Below are positions 34,666-44,389 of a DNA stretch of 64,000 bases, in pieces. The DNA lies in the NCBI GenBank assembly GCA_964404745.1, contig CAYOLG010000012.1:54451-118450 (forward strand), given 5' to 3'. The notes below the pieces were generated by a model. The model ran no database searches and had not been told where the DNA came from. It saw only the letters and a list, made by a program, of their open reading frames with translations. A program made the position numbers and the translations under genes. Origin of the DNA: Pelagisphaera sp964404745. Lineage in GTDB: Bacteria > Verrucomicrobiota > Verrucomicrobiia > Opitutales > Opitutaceae. Within the stretch, counting starts at the first letter, position 1. Every line of letters starts with the position of its first letter.

Positions 34666-35595
34666 ATGAAAAGATCCATCGAAGCCCTCAAAAATCTCGG
34701 CTTGCCAGCCACGGACAGCAAAACCCCTTCTAAAAAGCGATTCTCAGATGGTGGACAATATCGTATCGAAATTCCCAGTACGGAAACCCCCGAGGCATTT
34801 CAAACTCTTCTTAAAGAAGCCGACAAGATCGGATGCCCAGTTCATCGCATAAGCCAGGGGAGCGGAATTCAAATGCTGAGCGACGCTCAAATTCGCTCTT
34901 TCGCACAGATTGGAGCCGAGCGAAATGTCGAGGTTTGCCTATTCACAACCCCGCGAGCCAATTTCGACACCGGCGGTCTCTGGAACGCTCCAGTCGGCAA
35001 ACTCATCCAGTGGCAGGTACGGGGCGCCGACCAGATCCGCTATAGCCTCGATGACGTTTTCCGTGTCTGCGACCTCGGGATCCGGTCTGTGCTTCTATCC
35101 GATTTTGGGCTCATCGAGACTGTAGGAAAACTACGAGGTGCCGGAAAACTTCCGAAAAATCTGATCATCAAATCCTCCGCTATCCTGGCCCCAGCCAATC
35201 CCGCTTCCTGCTCGCTTTTGGAACGACTCGGAACGGACACGCTTAATGTTTCGACGGACTTGTCTACTGCTCAGATCAGCGCAATCCGGGAGGCCACCGA
35301 AAAGCCGCTCGACATCTATGTTGAATCCCCAGATGGCATCGGCGGCTTTGTTCGCCACTTCGAAACGCCGGAATTGATCGAGCATTGTTCCCCGATCTAC
35401 ATAAAGCTAGGGCTTAGAAACTCGGCCGATATTTACCCCTACGGAAAACACATGGAATCCTTGGCCCTCAATCTGTCATTGGAACGCGTGCGTCGCAGCA
35501 AACTGGTCTGCGATCTCATAGAACGGGAAGCTCCTGGGGCGCGGATGTCCAAGACAGGTGTCCACTTCCAAGACCTCGGCGTGCCTGAGATCTGA
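34666..35595 (+). CDS. U32-peptidase-like TIM-barrel protein
   Basis: A 309-residue soluble protein with alternating strand/helix pattern. IKSSAILAPANPASCSLLERLGTDTLNVSTDLS and YVESPDGIGGFVRH, together with IYIKLGLRNSADIYPYG, resemble the barrel of U32-family (COG0826-like) proteins, but the usual U32 signature was not found. It lies 390 bases before an aldehyde dehydrogenase on the same strand; the two may share a catabolic role. The identification is tentative. Confidence 0.55.
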   Translation: MKRSIEALKNLGLPATDSKTPSKKRFSDGGQYRIEIPSTETPEAFQTLLKEADKIGCPVHRISQGSGIQMLSDAQIRSFAQIGAERNVEVCLFTTPRANFDTGGLWNAPVGKLIQWQVRGADQIRYSLDDVFRVCDLGIRSVLLSDFGLIETVGKLRGAGKLPKNLIIKSSAILAPANPASCSLLERLGTDTLNVSTDLSTAQISAIREATEKPLDIYVESPDGIGGFVRHFETPELIEHCSPIYIKLGLRNSADIYPYGKHMESLALNLSLERVRRSKLVCDLIEREAPGARMSKTGVHFQDLGVPEI

Positions 35596-35983
35596 GATTG
35601 TGTTGAATAAATGGATGAAACCGAATCTATCTTTGCAGGGGAGTTGCTTGCGTCACCCGCAGAAGCGGCTGTCACTATTCTGACACGGTCGCCGCAAGTG
35701 GCGACCCTACAAATTTCGGATTCACTCAACACGCTCTAAGCGCGTGTCCAACAATAGCGTCACGAATGCTTTGGCGATGATAGGGCTGACTGTCCCCAGC
35801 CTGCCGCAAGCGTAAACCTCTCCTAAATCGCCTGATTATCGAGAAAGCTCCAGCCCCACATCCCCAAATCAATCGAAACGCTATTGCATTCCTCTCCTCT
35901 CGAGATCAATGTGAATGAACTATACTATTTATTGAGGAGTCTCTTCGAACTCCCGCATCCAACACCTAAATACGATTTAAGCT
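35596..35983. other. 388-base intergenic region holding a dispersed repeat
   Basis: No plausible gene. It contains repeat copy A (35661-35712) and TAGGGCTGACTG at 35781-35792, which also occurs as one arm and loop start of the hairpin at 59607. An AT-rich stretch at about 35915-35935 (ACTATACTATTTATTG) may carry the promoter of the aldehyde dehydrogenase gene. Confidence 0.6.
35661..35712 (-). repeat. Dispersed 52-base hairpin repeat, copy A
   Basis: AGAAGCGG, a variable part, then the perfect stem GGTCGCC-N6-GGCGACC and CCTACAAA. It aligns without gaps with the reverse complement of 55774-55825 over 52 bases; differences are concentrated in the 6-base loop and the AT-richer middle. REP-like behaviour is inferred from intergenic location and the conserved stem. 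Confidence 0.75.
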
Positions 35984-37582
35984 ATGCCTACTGAAGACCT
36001 CGCCATCGTCGCCGGCCGATCGATCATCGGTTTTTCCATTGCCAACAAGGGAACCGAGTCAGCACGAGCCATCAACCCATCGACAGGACAGGAGCTCGAT
36101 CCTCCTATTTTTAGCGCCACTCGCGAAGAAGTCGAGCAAGCCGCCAGCTTGAGCCAGCAAGCATTTCTTGAATACAGTCAAAAAAGCGGCAAAGAGCGAG
36201 CTCGATTTCTTTATGAAATCGCCGATCAGATCGAGAGTCTCGGCGATGCCCTGACCCAAAGGGCCATGCAGGAGACCGGCTTGCCCGAGGCGCGCATCAA
36301 AGGGGAAACCGCCCGTACCACGGGCCAGCTGCGACTGTTCGCCAGCCTCGCCGAGGAGGGATCTTGGGTTCAGGCCCGCATTGATACGGCCATTCCCGAC
36401 CGTCAACCGCTACCTAAGCCCGACGTTCGCTCTATGCTCCGCCCGCTGGGACCGGTGGTAGTTTTCGCCGCCAGCAACTTTCCGCTAGCATTCTCCACCG
36501 CCGGTGGCGACACAGCTTCCGCCCTTGCTGCAGGGTGCCCTGTTATCGTCAAGGCCCACTCATCCCATCCGGGTACAGCGGAATTCATCGCTCAAGCCGT
36601 GCGAGGAGCTGCGGAAAGGACGGGAATGCCTGACGGCGTTTTTAGCCTCCTTTTCGGAGGAGGTAGAACAGTAGGATCCGCCTTGGTTTCGCATCCGGCT
36701 GTAAAAGCAGTGGGCTTCACGGGTTCCACCGCTGGAGGAACCGCGTTGATGAAACTCGCTTCAGAACGCCCCGAACCCATTCCCGTCTACGCTGAGATGG
36801 GCAGCGTGAATCCCGTTGTCATGCTCCCCCGGGCCCTGGAGGCGAACACAGATGATATAGCCAGCGGTCTTCACGTGTCCGCAACCATGGGGGTCGGCCA
36901 ATTTTGTACCAATCCAGGAATCGTTCTTGTCGAGAGAAGCGAGACAGGCGACCAGTTTGTCCAGGCTTTCACGGAGAAAATGCGAGAAACGGCCGATCAG
37001 GTGATGCTCAACGCTTCAATTAGAGAGGCCTACGCCGAGGGCGTTGCCAAACTTCATAACAACGCCCAGGTTGAAACCCTAGTTTCCAGATCTCCCAGCT
37101 CCAGCAAATCAGCTTGCCTAGGATCTACGGCCGTCTTTTCCGCGGAGGCTCAAGCATTCCTCGAAGACGATTCCTTGAGCGAAGAGATTTTCGGCCCGGG
37201 AACCACCCTCATTCGTTGGTCCGATAAATTCGAGCTCTTACGACTCCTGGAAAAGTTCGAGGGACAACTCACGGGTACCATCCATGGAACCGATGAAGAC
37301 TTGGCCAATTTCCCAGAAGCGATCGCCATCCTGGAGCGCAAAGTCGGCCGCATCGTCTACAACGGGTTTCCCACCGGCGTCGAAGTCTGCCACTCAATGG
37401 TTCACGGTGGACCGTTCCCTGCCACTTCAGATGGTAGAAGTACATCGGTTGGCACCCACGCCATCACCCGATTTGCTCGTCTCATCGCCTATCAGGCGAG
37501 CCCTCAAGATCGATTACCGGACGAATTGAAGGATACCAACCCCCTCGGGATTCATCGTCTGGTTAACGGCGCCCAAGAATAG
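35984..37582 (+). CDS. Aldehyde dehydrogenase, alpha-ketoglutarate-semialdehyde type (NADP)
   Basis: A 532-residue member of the aldehyde dehydrogenase superfamily. VVVFAASNFPLAFSTAGGDT (Asn of the active site), VKAHSSHPGT, VGFTGSTAGGTAL (cofactor loop), catalytic Glu in YAEMGSVNPVV and catalytic Cys in GQFCTNPGI are present. The replacement of the usual LGGKxP by MGSVNPVV and the overall length are typical of 2,5-dioxovalerate/alpha-ketoglutarate semialdehyde dehydrogenases acting in pentose, sugar-acid or hydroxyproline breakdown. No partner enzyme of such a route is adjacent, apart from the U32-like gene. Confidence 0.88.
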   Translation: MPTEDLAIVAGRSIIGFSIANKGTESARAINPSTGQELDPPIFSATREEVEQAASLSQQAFLEYSQKSGKERARFLYEIADQIESLGDALTQRAMQETGLPEARIKGETARTTGQLRLFASLAEEGSWVQARIDTAIPDRQPLPKPDVRSMLRPLGPVVVFAASNFPLAFSTAGGDTASALAAGCPVIVKAHSSHPGTAEFIAQAVRGAAERTGMPDGVFSLLFGGGRTVGSALVSHPAVKAVGFTGSTAGGTALMKLASERPEPIPVYAEMGSVNPVVMLPRALEANTDDIASGLHVSATMGVGQFCTNPGIVLVERSETGDQFVQAFTEKMRETADQVMLNASIREAYAEGVAKLHNNAQVETLVSRSPSSSKSACLGSTAVFSAEAQAFLEDDSLSEEIFGPGTTLIRWSDKFELLRLLEKFEGQLTGTIHGTDEDLANFPEAIAILERKVGRIVYNGFPTGVEVCHSMVHGGPFPATSDGRSTSVGTHAITRFARLIAYQASPQDRLPDELKDTNPLGIHRLVNGAQE

Positions 37583-37612
37583 CTTTCTAAGCAGGCTATT
37601 AACGCAGAGGGT

Positions 37613-40600
37613 CTACGGAACCTCCGCTTTGCGCGTACTGGACATGCCAGGCTTTCCTGAAAACACCATGCCTAGAGATCTGGCAAACCAGTTACGCAGG
37701 TCATCCAGGAAGGTGTAGAAAAGCGGGACAACGATTAATGTCAAGAAAGTGGATACCAACAACCCGCCAATAATCACCCTACCCATGGGCGCGTACGACA
37801 TATCCATAACCTTCGAGCCTCCAATCGCAATCGGCACCATCCCGAAAATCGTGGTCAAGGAAGTGATCCATATTGGTCGAAATCGACGCTTACTTGCCTC
37901 AATCAATGCTTGATTTCTGGGGAGACCCTGCTTCATGAGGCGCTGAGACAAGTCCACGAGAACAATTCCATTGTTCACCACGATTCCGATCAGAATCATC
38001 GCTCCTACGCTCGCCATACGCTCAAAGGCCGTATCCGAAGCGACTAGCATCCAAATAACCCCTACACCTGCTATCGGAACAGTTCCGATTACCGCTAATG
38101 GCAATACAAAGGATTCAAACAGAACCCCCATTAGAAACAGGACGAAGATAAAAATCATGATCAGCGCGAATCGAATTTCCTGATTCTCTTTATCCATTTG
38201 GTAGTAGCCGCTTCCGCGATCCCATCGGTAGCCGCGGGGCATTTCGAATCCTTCCATCAGCGATTCTATCTGGGCATCCGTTCTACGAACATCGTCTGTC
38301 TCCATCAATGCTCGAATGCGCATAGATGTCTTTCGATTATCTCTTCTTATGTATCGAGCCGCATCGCGAAAATCCAGTTCGGAAATCGACTGCAAGGGAA
38401 CTTCTTTGCCGCTATCGGAACGGAAGGTCAAACGGCTCAAGGCTTCTAAAGATTCACGGTCTTCCTCTTTTAATCGAGCTTCGATATTTATGTCTCGCCT
38501 ACCCTCCAAATAGAATCTCCCGACACTGGAACCACGCATCGCGTAAGAAATGCTATTGGAAATGTCTCGGGTACTGATTCCCAATTGCTGGGCCTTGTCT
38601 CGATCCAATTCGACATTCAATTCCTGATTGTTTTCCTCCAGTTCCAAATCAAGACCAACAAGCTCCTTGATTGTCGAGATGCGCCTGATAACTTCCTCGC
38701 CTAGCTGATAAAGCGTTTCCGTGTCATCGCCATAGAGCATCAAATAGAAGGACCGAGTGGAATCATCGGAACTGCTGTAGCTATAACGCATGCCAAGACC
38801 AGGCGGCAGTTCTAGTCGTTCTTCAATATCCCGCATTATATCTCCGCGGCTCATACGCTCTTCTGGACCCTTGCCTATCTTGTCAAGAAACCACCTCCCT
38901 GCAACCTGTTGCCAATTCAAGCTCTCTTGAGGCATATTCAAATACACGTACATCGACGCATAGCTGAAATAAGACGTGTAGGACTCGAACTGGTACCGAT
39001 CCCGATTCTCCTCCAAAAAGCCTTCAACGTAATCCACCCATTCGGCCACTTCCTCTACCTTAATGCCTGCCGGCAACTCGAATCTCAACGAAACCCTCCC
39101 AGAGCTGCTACTGCGATCCCGGGTATCAATCCAGTCATCAAATACAGGATACAATGAACCACCGATAATCGCCAGCAATAAGAGGGTCGCCAAAGCTCGA
39201 TCCTCGAGAGTTCGACTAAGCAGAACTTGGTAAAAGCGGCTAACGCGGCCCTCCCCTTTTGATTTAGAGGTTTTGACCTCCTTAGCGAAAAATATCTTGG
39301 CCGCCAGCGGGATGACCATCAATGCGATGGCTAAAGATGCCGCTAAGGCTGCAACCACCGGAATGCCGATGCGATGAAAGTAAAAGCGGATCTCGCCCCC
39401 CGACTCCATCAACAGCAGCGGAACGAAAACCACCATGGTCGTCATCGTCGACATGGTGATAGCCAAGGAAATTTCGCTTGCTCCTTGCAGGGCCCCCTCC
39501 TTAGGACCCAAGCCCATCTCCCGTTTGGAATGGATATTCTCGACCATAACAATGGCGTTGTCGACGACCAGCCCTATGGAAATCAGCAATCCCATCATGG
39601 TGAGAATATTCAGCGTCCATTCCATAAAATAGAGCAACGTCACTGAACATAATAGCGAAAGGGGAATCGCTAATGTAATTGTCAAAGTGATACGAAGTGA
39701 ACGCAAAAAGCAAATCAATACGATAAACGAGAAAACCCCGCCCCAAAGAGCCGACATCTTCAGATTGTTCATCGACTCCAGAATATATTTCCCTTGGTCT
39801 TTAAATACGAGGAACTGTATACCCTCCCACCTCTTGGAGTTTTCGAAACGCTCGAAGACGCGATTGACCGCTTTGCTAATCTCGACGATATTGGCGTTTC
39901 CCGATCTCATGATCTCAACGCCGTAGGATTTACCGCCATTCAGTCGCCAGGTACTGTAGCTTTCCAATGTGCTAATATATACCTCTCCCAGATCCTTAAG
40001 CCGCACGCCTTTTTCCCTATCGACGATATACTCCTCCAATTGGCCAATATCCTCGATTCGCCCCACCGATCTCACCATATACTCTTGACCGCCTTCCATC
40101 ACTCTGCCCGCACTCAAGTTCAAATTCTGGTCGCGAAGACTGTTTGAAAGTTCATAAACGTCGATATCGTGAGCCTTCAACTTCTCCTGATCCAGGGATA
40201 TTCTCACTTCGCGACTGGCATCTCCTTTGATATCCACGTCCCCCACCCCATCTATCCGTTGCAGTGCCGGTTCGATATACCGTTCGATAAAAAACTCCGG
40301 GTTTTCAATATTGGGCCCCAACGTTAAGGCGGCAAACAGGATAGGATCGTCATCTTCATCGTATGTGTAGACCCTAATCTCCTCCACCTCTTCCGGCAAG
40401 TCGGGCAGCACGCGATCCATACGATCCTTAACATCATCATAAGCCCGATCCATATCCACGCTGTTATGGAAATAGATATACGCTCTTCCTTGAGCTGAAT
40501 AAGCCCTCGTATTTATCCGATCTACGCCAGTGATAGTGCCGAGAATATCCTCCATCGGCTCAACCACCTTATCTAACGTATCCAAAGGGGTTGAATTTTC

Positions 40601-40774
40601 GTAATCCGCGATAACCATCAGGCGTTTGGATTCCAGCCCCCCCGGAAACCATTCGATTCCAATCTTGTTATAGGCTATGCTTCCAAGGGCAAAGACGAGT
40701 AACAGGCCCATCATAACGGTTACTGGGCGATTAACAGAAATCGAGGGAAGAAGGCTACTCCGGTTATCGAGCAT
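37613..40774 (-). CDS. RND-family efflux transporter, pump 2 of the operon
   Basis: Inner-membrane proton-driven pump of 1053 residues, AcrB/MdtC superfamily. Twelve membrane segments with two large periplasmic loops are visible. Helix 4 carries the proton-relay segment GLVVDNAIVMVEN and helix 10-11 the IGIVVNNGIVLVD repeat. It starts 12 bases after the first pump's stop and shares only family-level similarity with it. It ends 30 bases from the convergent aldehyde dehydrogenase gene. Substrate unknown. Confidence 0.93.
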   Translation of the reverse strand: MLDNRSSLLPSISVNRPVTVMMGLLLVFALGSIAYNKIGIEWFPGGLESKRLMVIADYENSTPLDTLDKVVEPMEDILGTITGVDRINTRAYSAQGRAYIYFHNSVDMDRAYDDVKDRMDRVLPDLPEEVEEIRVYTYDEDDDPILFAALTLGPNIENPEFFIERYIEPALQRIDGVGDVDIKGDASREVRISLDQEKLKAHDIDVYELSNSLRDQNLNLSAGRVMEGGQEYMVRSVGRIEDIGQLEEYIVDREKGVRLKDLGEVYISTLESYSTWRLNGGKSYGVEIMRSGNANIVEISKAVNRVFERFENSKRWEGIQFLVFKDQGKYILESMNNLKMSALWGGVFSFIVLICFLRSLRITLTITLAIPLSLLCSVTLLYFMEWTLNILTMMGLLISIGLVVDNAIVMVENIHSKREMGLGPKEGALQGASEISLAITMSTMTTMVVFVPLLLMESGGEIRFYFHRIGIPVVAALAASLAIALMVIPLAAKIFFAKEVKTSKSKGEGRVSRFYQVLLSRTLEDRALATLLLLAIIGGSLYPVFDDWIDTRDRSSSSGRVSLRFELPAGIKVEEVAEWVDYVEGFLEENRDRYQFESYTSYFSYASMYVYLNMPQESLNWQQVAGRWFLDKIGKGPEERMSRGDIMRDIEERLELPPGLGMRYSYSSSDDSTRSFYLMLYGDDTETLYQLGEEVIRRISTIKELVGLDLELEENNQELNVELDRDKAQQLGISTRDISNSISYAMRGSSVGRFYLEGRRDINIEARLKEEDRESLEALSRLTFRSDSGKEVPLQSISELDFRDAARYIRRDNRKTSMRIRALMETDDVRRTDAQIESLMEGFEMPRGYRWDRGSGYYQMDKENQEIRFALIMIFIFVLFLMGVLFESFVLPLAVIGTVPIAGVGVIWMLVASDTAFERMASVGAMILIGIVVNNGIVLVDLSQRLMKQGLPRNQALIEASKRRFRPIWITSLTTIFGMVPIAIGGSKVMDMSYAPMGRVIIGGLLVSTFLTLIVVPLFYTFLDDLRNWFARSLGMVFSGKPGMSSTRKAEVP

Positions 40775-40786
40775 AACAAGTTAGAC

Positions 40787-43700
40787 TTAGGCCAGCGTTT
40801 CCTTGCGGTCCGAGAATTCATCGGTCCTCGCCTCAATCTTCTTTCGGTCCACGAGCAAGTAGACTGAAGGTATCACAACCAAGGTAAGAAACGTCGATGA
40901 CGTTAAACCGAAGATCACTGTAATAGCCAGCGGAACACGCATCTCCGACCCTTCGCCCAAACCCAGCGCCATGGGAATGAGTCCTAGCACGGTTGTCATC
41001 GTAGTCATAAGAATAGGACGAAAACGGGCCATGCAAGCCGCCTTGACGGCATTCACCTTTTCCCTGCCGCTCCTTCTCAAGTTGTTAATGTAGTCTACGA
41101 GCACGATAGCGTTGTTAACCACGATACCCGCAAGCATAATCAATCCAATGAATACCAGAATGTTCAAAGACCATCCGCCAAAGTATAGGGCCAGCACGAC
41201 CCCGATGATTGCCAGAGGCACCGTAAACAGGATAATAAACGGATGCAGCAGCGATTCGAACTGGCTAGCCATCACCAGGTAGACGAGAAAAATCGCCAAC
41301 CCCAAAGCGAACATCATACTGTCGCTTGATCGCTTCATTTCAGCCGCTTGACCTGTAACATTGTATTCAAATCCTATTGGCAATTCTAAATCAAAAAGGG
41401 CTTCTTCGATCAGCAAAGTAGCTTCCGACAAGCTGATTCCCTCAACGCCAGCCGAGACTACGCCAGCCCGTTGCTGATCTAAATGCCGTATTTCATTCGG
41501 CCCTTCGCGTACCCGCAAATCAGCCACAGAAGACAGTGGAATGGGAACCTCTCCACGCGGGTTGACAATGATTTCGCGCAAGTCGCTTAGATTCATGCGA
41601 TCCTGCTCATCGAGCCGGACCAGAATATCGATTTGCCGATCGCGTTGCTGAAACTCGGTAGGAACCTGACCCTGTATTTTATTTCGGATCAGCTCGGCCA
41701 CGGCTCTTAATGGCAAGCCCAATTGAGCCAATCGCTGCCGATCGTAAATCACTTGCACTTCGGGATTCCCCTTCTGAACGCTAGAGCGCACGTCGACTAC
41801 GCCCGGGATTGAGTTCATTGCAGAGACGACCAAAGAACTAGCGGCTTTCATATCGTCAAGATCATGTCCATATATCTCCACCTCGATTGGATCTTTAACG
41901 CTGAAAAGCTCTGGATAGCTAATCTCTACCTCCAAATCAGGAATTCCCGATGCGAAATCTCGCATTTCTTCCAATACGAAGGTTTCGATCGCTTCGTCCG
42001 CTCCTTCAACCAAGGCCACCGTTATCGTGCCTGTATTCTCGCCTTCGTCCGCCTCCGCTGAAGCGCTTCCATCACTGCCTATCAATAGAGCGGTACGGGC
42101 AACGTATTCATTTTCAAGGGCAACCGCTTCAATGGTTCGGGCAACTATCGACGTTTCCTCTATGGGCGTTCCCACCGGTAGCTTTACCTGGAAATTGAAT
42201 TCGCCCTGGTGCACCTTCGGTATCAGTTCGCTTCCCAGCTTCGGGAAAACGAATAGGATAGTGCCGGCAAACGCCGCAAAAGCCCCGCCAACGATGAACA
42301 TCTTATTATTGAGAGCCCAATCCAACAAGCGACGATAAAGATTCACCACTCCGCTAAGTCCACGATCAAACAATTTTAAAAATGGATACAATATCCATAG
42401 GATAACTTTGCCGATCCATTTCAAAACAACCATGATCAGCATGATCAATACAGTTAATGTTCCCAAGAGCTTCCCCGCCAAACACATGGCAATCCGGAAA
42501 GGCAATGTCAGCAGCAAGGTAGCAAAAACTAGAGGATAGCAAAGCCATAAAAGCATCCTCGAAACCCAGGATGAACGCCTGACAAGCGAATGGTAATCCG
42601 AGAGCGAGTTCGAGAACTTCGCCCAGGACTCTCCAAGAAAGCTCAAGCTGAACAATGCCTTGATCCCTTCTGATCCGTTTCGCGAATTGTCTCCAAATTT
42701 TCGAGACGCCAGCATAGGGATTAAGTATAGGGCCACTATTAGCGACGCTAACAACGAAAACACCACGGTAAGGGCCATGTCGCCAAAAATCTGGCCGGCA
42801 ACGCCCTCCACAAATACGATGGGAAAAAACACAGAGATTGTGGTCAGCGTCGAGGCGACGACTGCTCCTCCCACTTCCGATACGCCTCGCACTGTCGATG
42901 CCACGAAATCATCGCCTTCCTCCCGACAGCGAAAGATGCTTTCCAGTACGACGATCGAGTTATCGACTAGCATCCCTACCCCTAAAGCCAACCCGCCCAG
43001 CGATATTATGTTGAGCGAAACCCCGGACAGCTGCATTGGGGCGAAAGTCGCCAAAATGGATACTGGTATGGTGATGCCAATGATAGCCGTGTGGCCTGCA
43101 TTTCGCAAAAAAAGAAATATAATGAATACGGCAATTCCGCCGCCCACGACCGCATTCCCTTTCACTTCGTCTATCGATTGCTTGATGAACACCGATTGAT
43201 CTGTAAGCGTCTGTAACTCGCATCCCTCGGGCAGCTTGTAGGCTACATAGTCAGTCATCGCGCGTTCCTCTCGCTCCGCCATCGCCGCTTCGCGACGCCC
43301 TTCGCTAAGGCTCCTTTTCCCGCTCCTAACTGCCTGCCTGGTCTCCGCTCTCCGTTCTCCCCGAGCTGCAATCGCTTCCGGGGTGAAATAGGTTTGCTGC
43401 TTCTCCGAACCGTATAATTTCTCTCTCACCCGCTTGGCGGCCTCAACGATATTGGCATCCGCTTCCTTGTAGATTTCGATTTCGACGCTCTCCTGCCCAT
43501 TGACGAAAGTCTCGATTTCAATGTCCTTGTGGCTTCGCTCGATCACGGCGATTTCGTTGAGCTGAACATTTACCCCGTTTTTCTGGGCAATCACTATAGA
43601 GCCGATATCCTGCATCGACTTGAACTCGTTCAATGTGCGAATCGAATATCGAATCCTCCCTTCCTCCAGCCGACCGCCGGGCAAGTTAACATTATTCTGA

Positions 43701-44335
43701 GCCAAACGCGTATTGATCGTTTGGATATCCAAATTCAATGAAACGAGCTTATCTTCGGATAACCTAACTTGATACTCCTCCTCAAGGCCTCCTATAACCT
43801 TGACGGCGGCTAAGCCTTCCTCACCCTCCAGCTCTCTTTGCACGATTTCCTCTGCATAGAGTCGCAACTGATCCAGCGGGTATGGGCCTGATAGGCCGAC
43901 ACGCATAATCGGATCCAACGTCGGATCATATCTTAAAATCAGGGGGCGCTTGGCATCTCGGGGCAATCTCAAGCGATCCAGTTTTTCCCGAATTGACTGA
44001 GACGCCTCGCTCATGTCCGCTCCCCACGCGAACTCCAAAAGGATATCCGACTGGTCGGCTCTGGAGATCGACATGATCTTGTTCAGGTACTGAACTACTC
44101 CTAATTGCTGCTCGAACCGTTCTGATATCTGAGCTTCCACTTCCTGAGGAGCCGTGCCCGGATACTCCGTACGCACGGTCAGCGTCGGATAGGAAATATC
44201 GGGCATCAAGGTAAGGGGCAGCTTCTGATAGGATACATAGCCAAAAACGCAGACGGCCAAAACCACCATCAGCACGGAAACCGGGCGCCGTGTCGCAATC
44301 GCGAAATGGGATTCCTTTTTCACAGCAGGATACAA
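40787..44335 (-). CDS. RND-family efflux transporter with two insertions, pump 1 of the operon
   Basis: 1182 residues, longer than the usual ~1030. The RND core is complete: N-terminal helix with RRPVSVLMVV, LPLTLMPDISYP, proton-relay helix GVGMLVDNSIVVLES and the second-half equivalent GIVVNNAIVLVDYIN. Two segments are extra: a charged Arg/Glu-rich stretch at about 308-368 in the first periplasmic loop, and about 115 residues (550-665) between helices 6 and 7, containing about 60 strongly hydrophobic residues (593-655) that could form two or three further membrane or re-entrant helices. It follows the adaptor gene by about 55 bases. Confidence 0.93.
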   Translation of the reverse strand: MYPAVKKESHFAIATRRPVSVLMVVLAVCVFGYVSYQKLPLTLMPDISYPTLTVRTEYPGTAPQEVEAQISERFEQQLGVVQYLNKIMSISRADQSDILLEFAWGADMSEASQSIREKLDRLRLPRDAKRPLILRYDPTLDPIMRVGLSGPYPLDQLRLYAEEIVQRELEGEEGLAAVKVIGGLEEEYQVRLSEDKLVSLNLDIQTINTRLAQNNVNLPGGRLEEGRIRYSIRTLNEFKSMQDIGSIVIAQKNGVNVQLNEIAVIERSHKDIEIETFVNGQESVEIEIYKEADANIVEAAKRVREKLYGSEKQQTYFTPEAIAARGERRAETRQAVRSGKRSLSEGRREAAMAEREERAMTDYVAYKLPEGCELQTLTDQSVFIKQSIDEVKGNAVVGGGIAVFIIFLFLRNAGHTAIIGITIPVSILATFAPMQLSGVSLNIISLGGLALGVGMLVDNSIVVLESIFRCREEGDDFVASTVRGVSEVGGAVVASTLTTISVFFPIVFVEGVAGQIFGDMALTVVFSLLASLIVALYLIPMLASRKFGDNSRNGSEGIKALFSLSFLGESWAKFSNSLSDYHSLVRRSSWVSRMLLWLCYPLVFATLLLTLPFRIAMCLAGKLLGTLTVLIMLIMVVLKWIGKVILWILYPFLKLFDRGLSGVVNLYRRLLDWALNNKMFIVGGAFAAFAGTILFVFPKLGSELIPKVHQGEFNFQVKLPVGTPIEETSIVARTIEAVALENEYVARTALLIGSDGSASAEADEGENTGTITVALVEGADEAIETFVLEEMRDFASGIPDLEVEISYPELFSVKDPIEVEIYGHDLDDMKAASSLVVSAMNSIPGVVDVRSSVQKGNPEVQVIYDRQRLAQLGLPLRAVAELIRNKIQGQVPTEFQQRDRQIDILVRLDEQDRMNLSDLREIIVNPRGEVPIPLSSVADLRVREGPNEIRHLDQQRAGVVSAGVEGISLSEATLLIEEALFDLELPIGFEYNVTGQAAEMKRSSDSMMFALGLAIFLVYLVMASQFESLLHPFIILFTVPLAIIGVVLALYFGGWSLNILVFIGLIMLAGIVVNNAIVLVDYINNLRRSGREKVNAVKAACMARFRPILMTTMTTVLGLIPMALGLGEGSEMRVPLAITVIFGLTSSTFLTLVVIPSVYLLVDRKKIEARTDEFSDRKETLA

Positions 44336-44389
44336 CAGGCCTGATGTTCGAGTAGATTATCCGAATACATACAGCGAAAGCTTCTGCTT

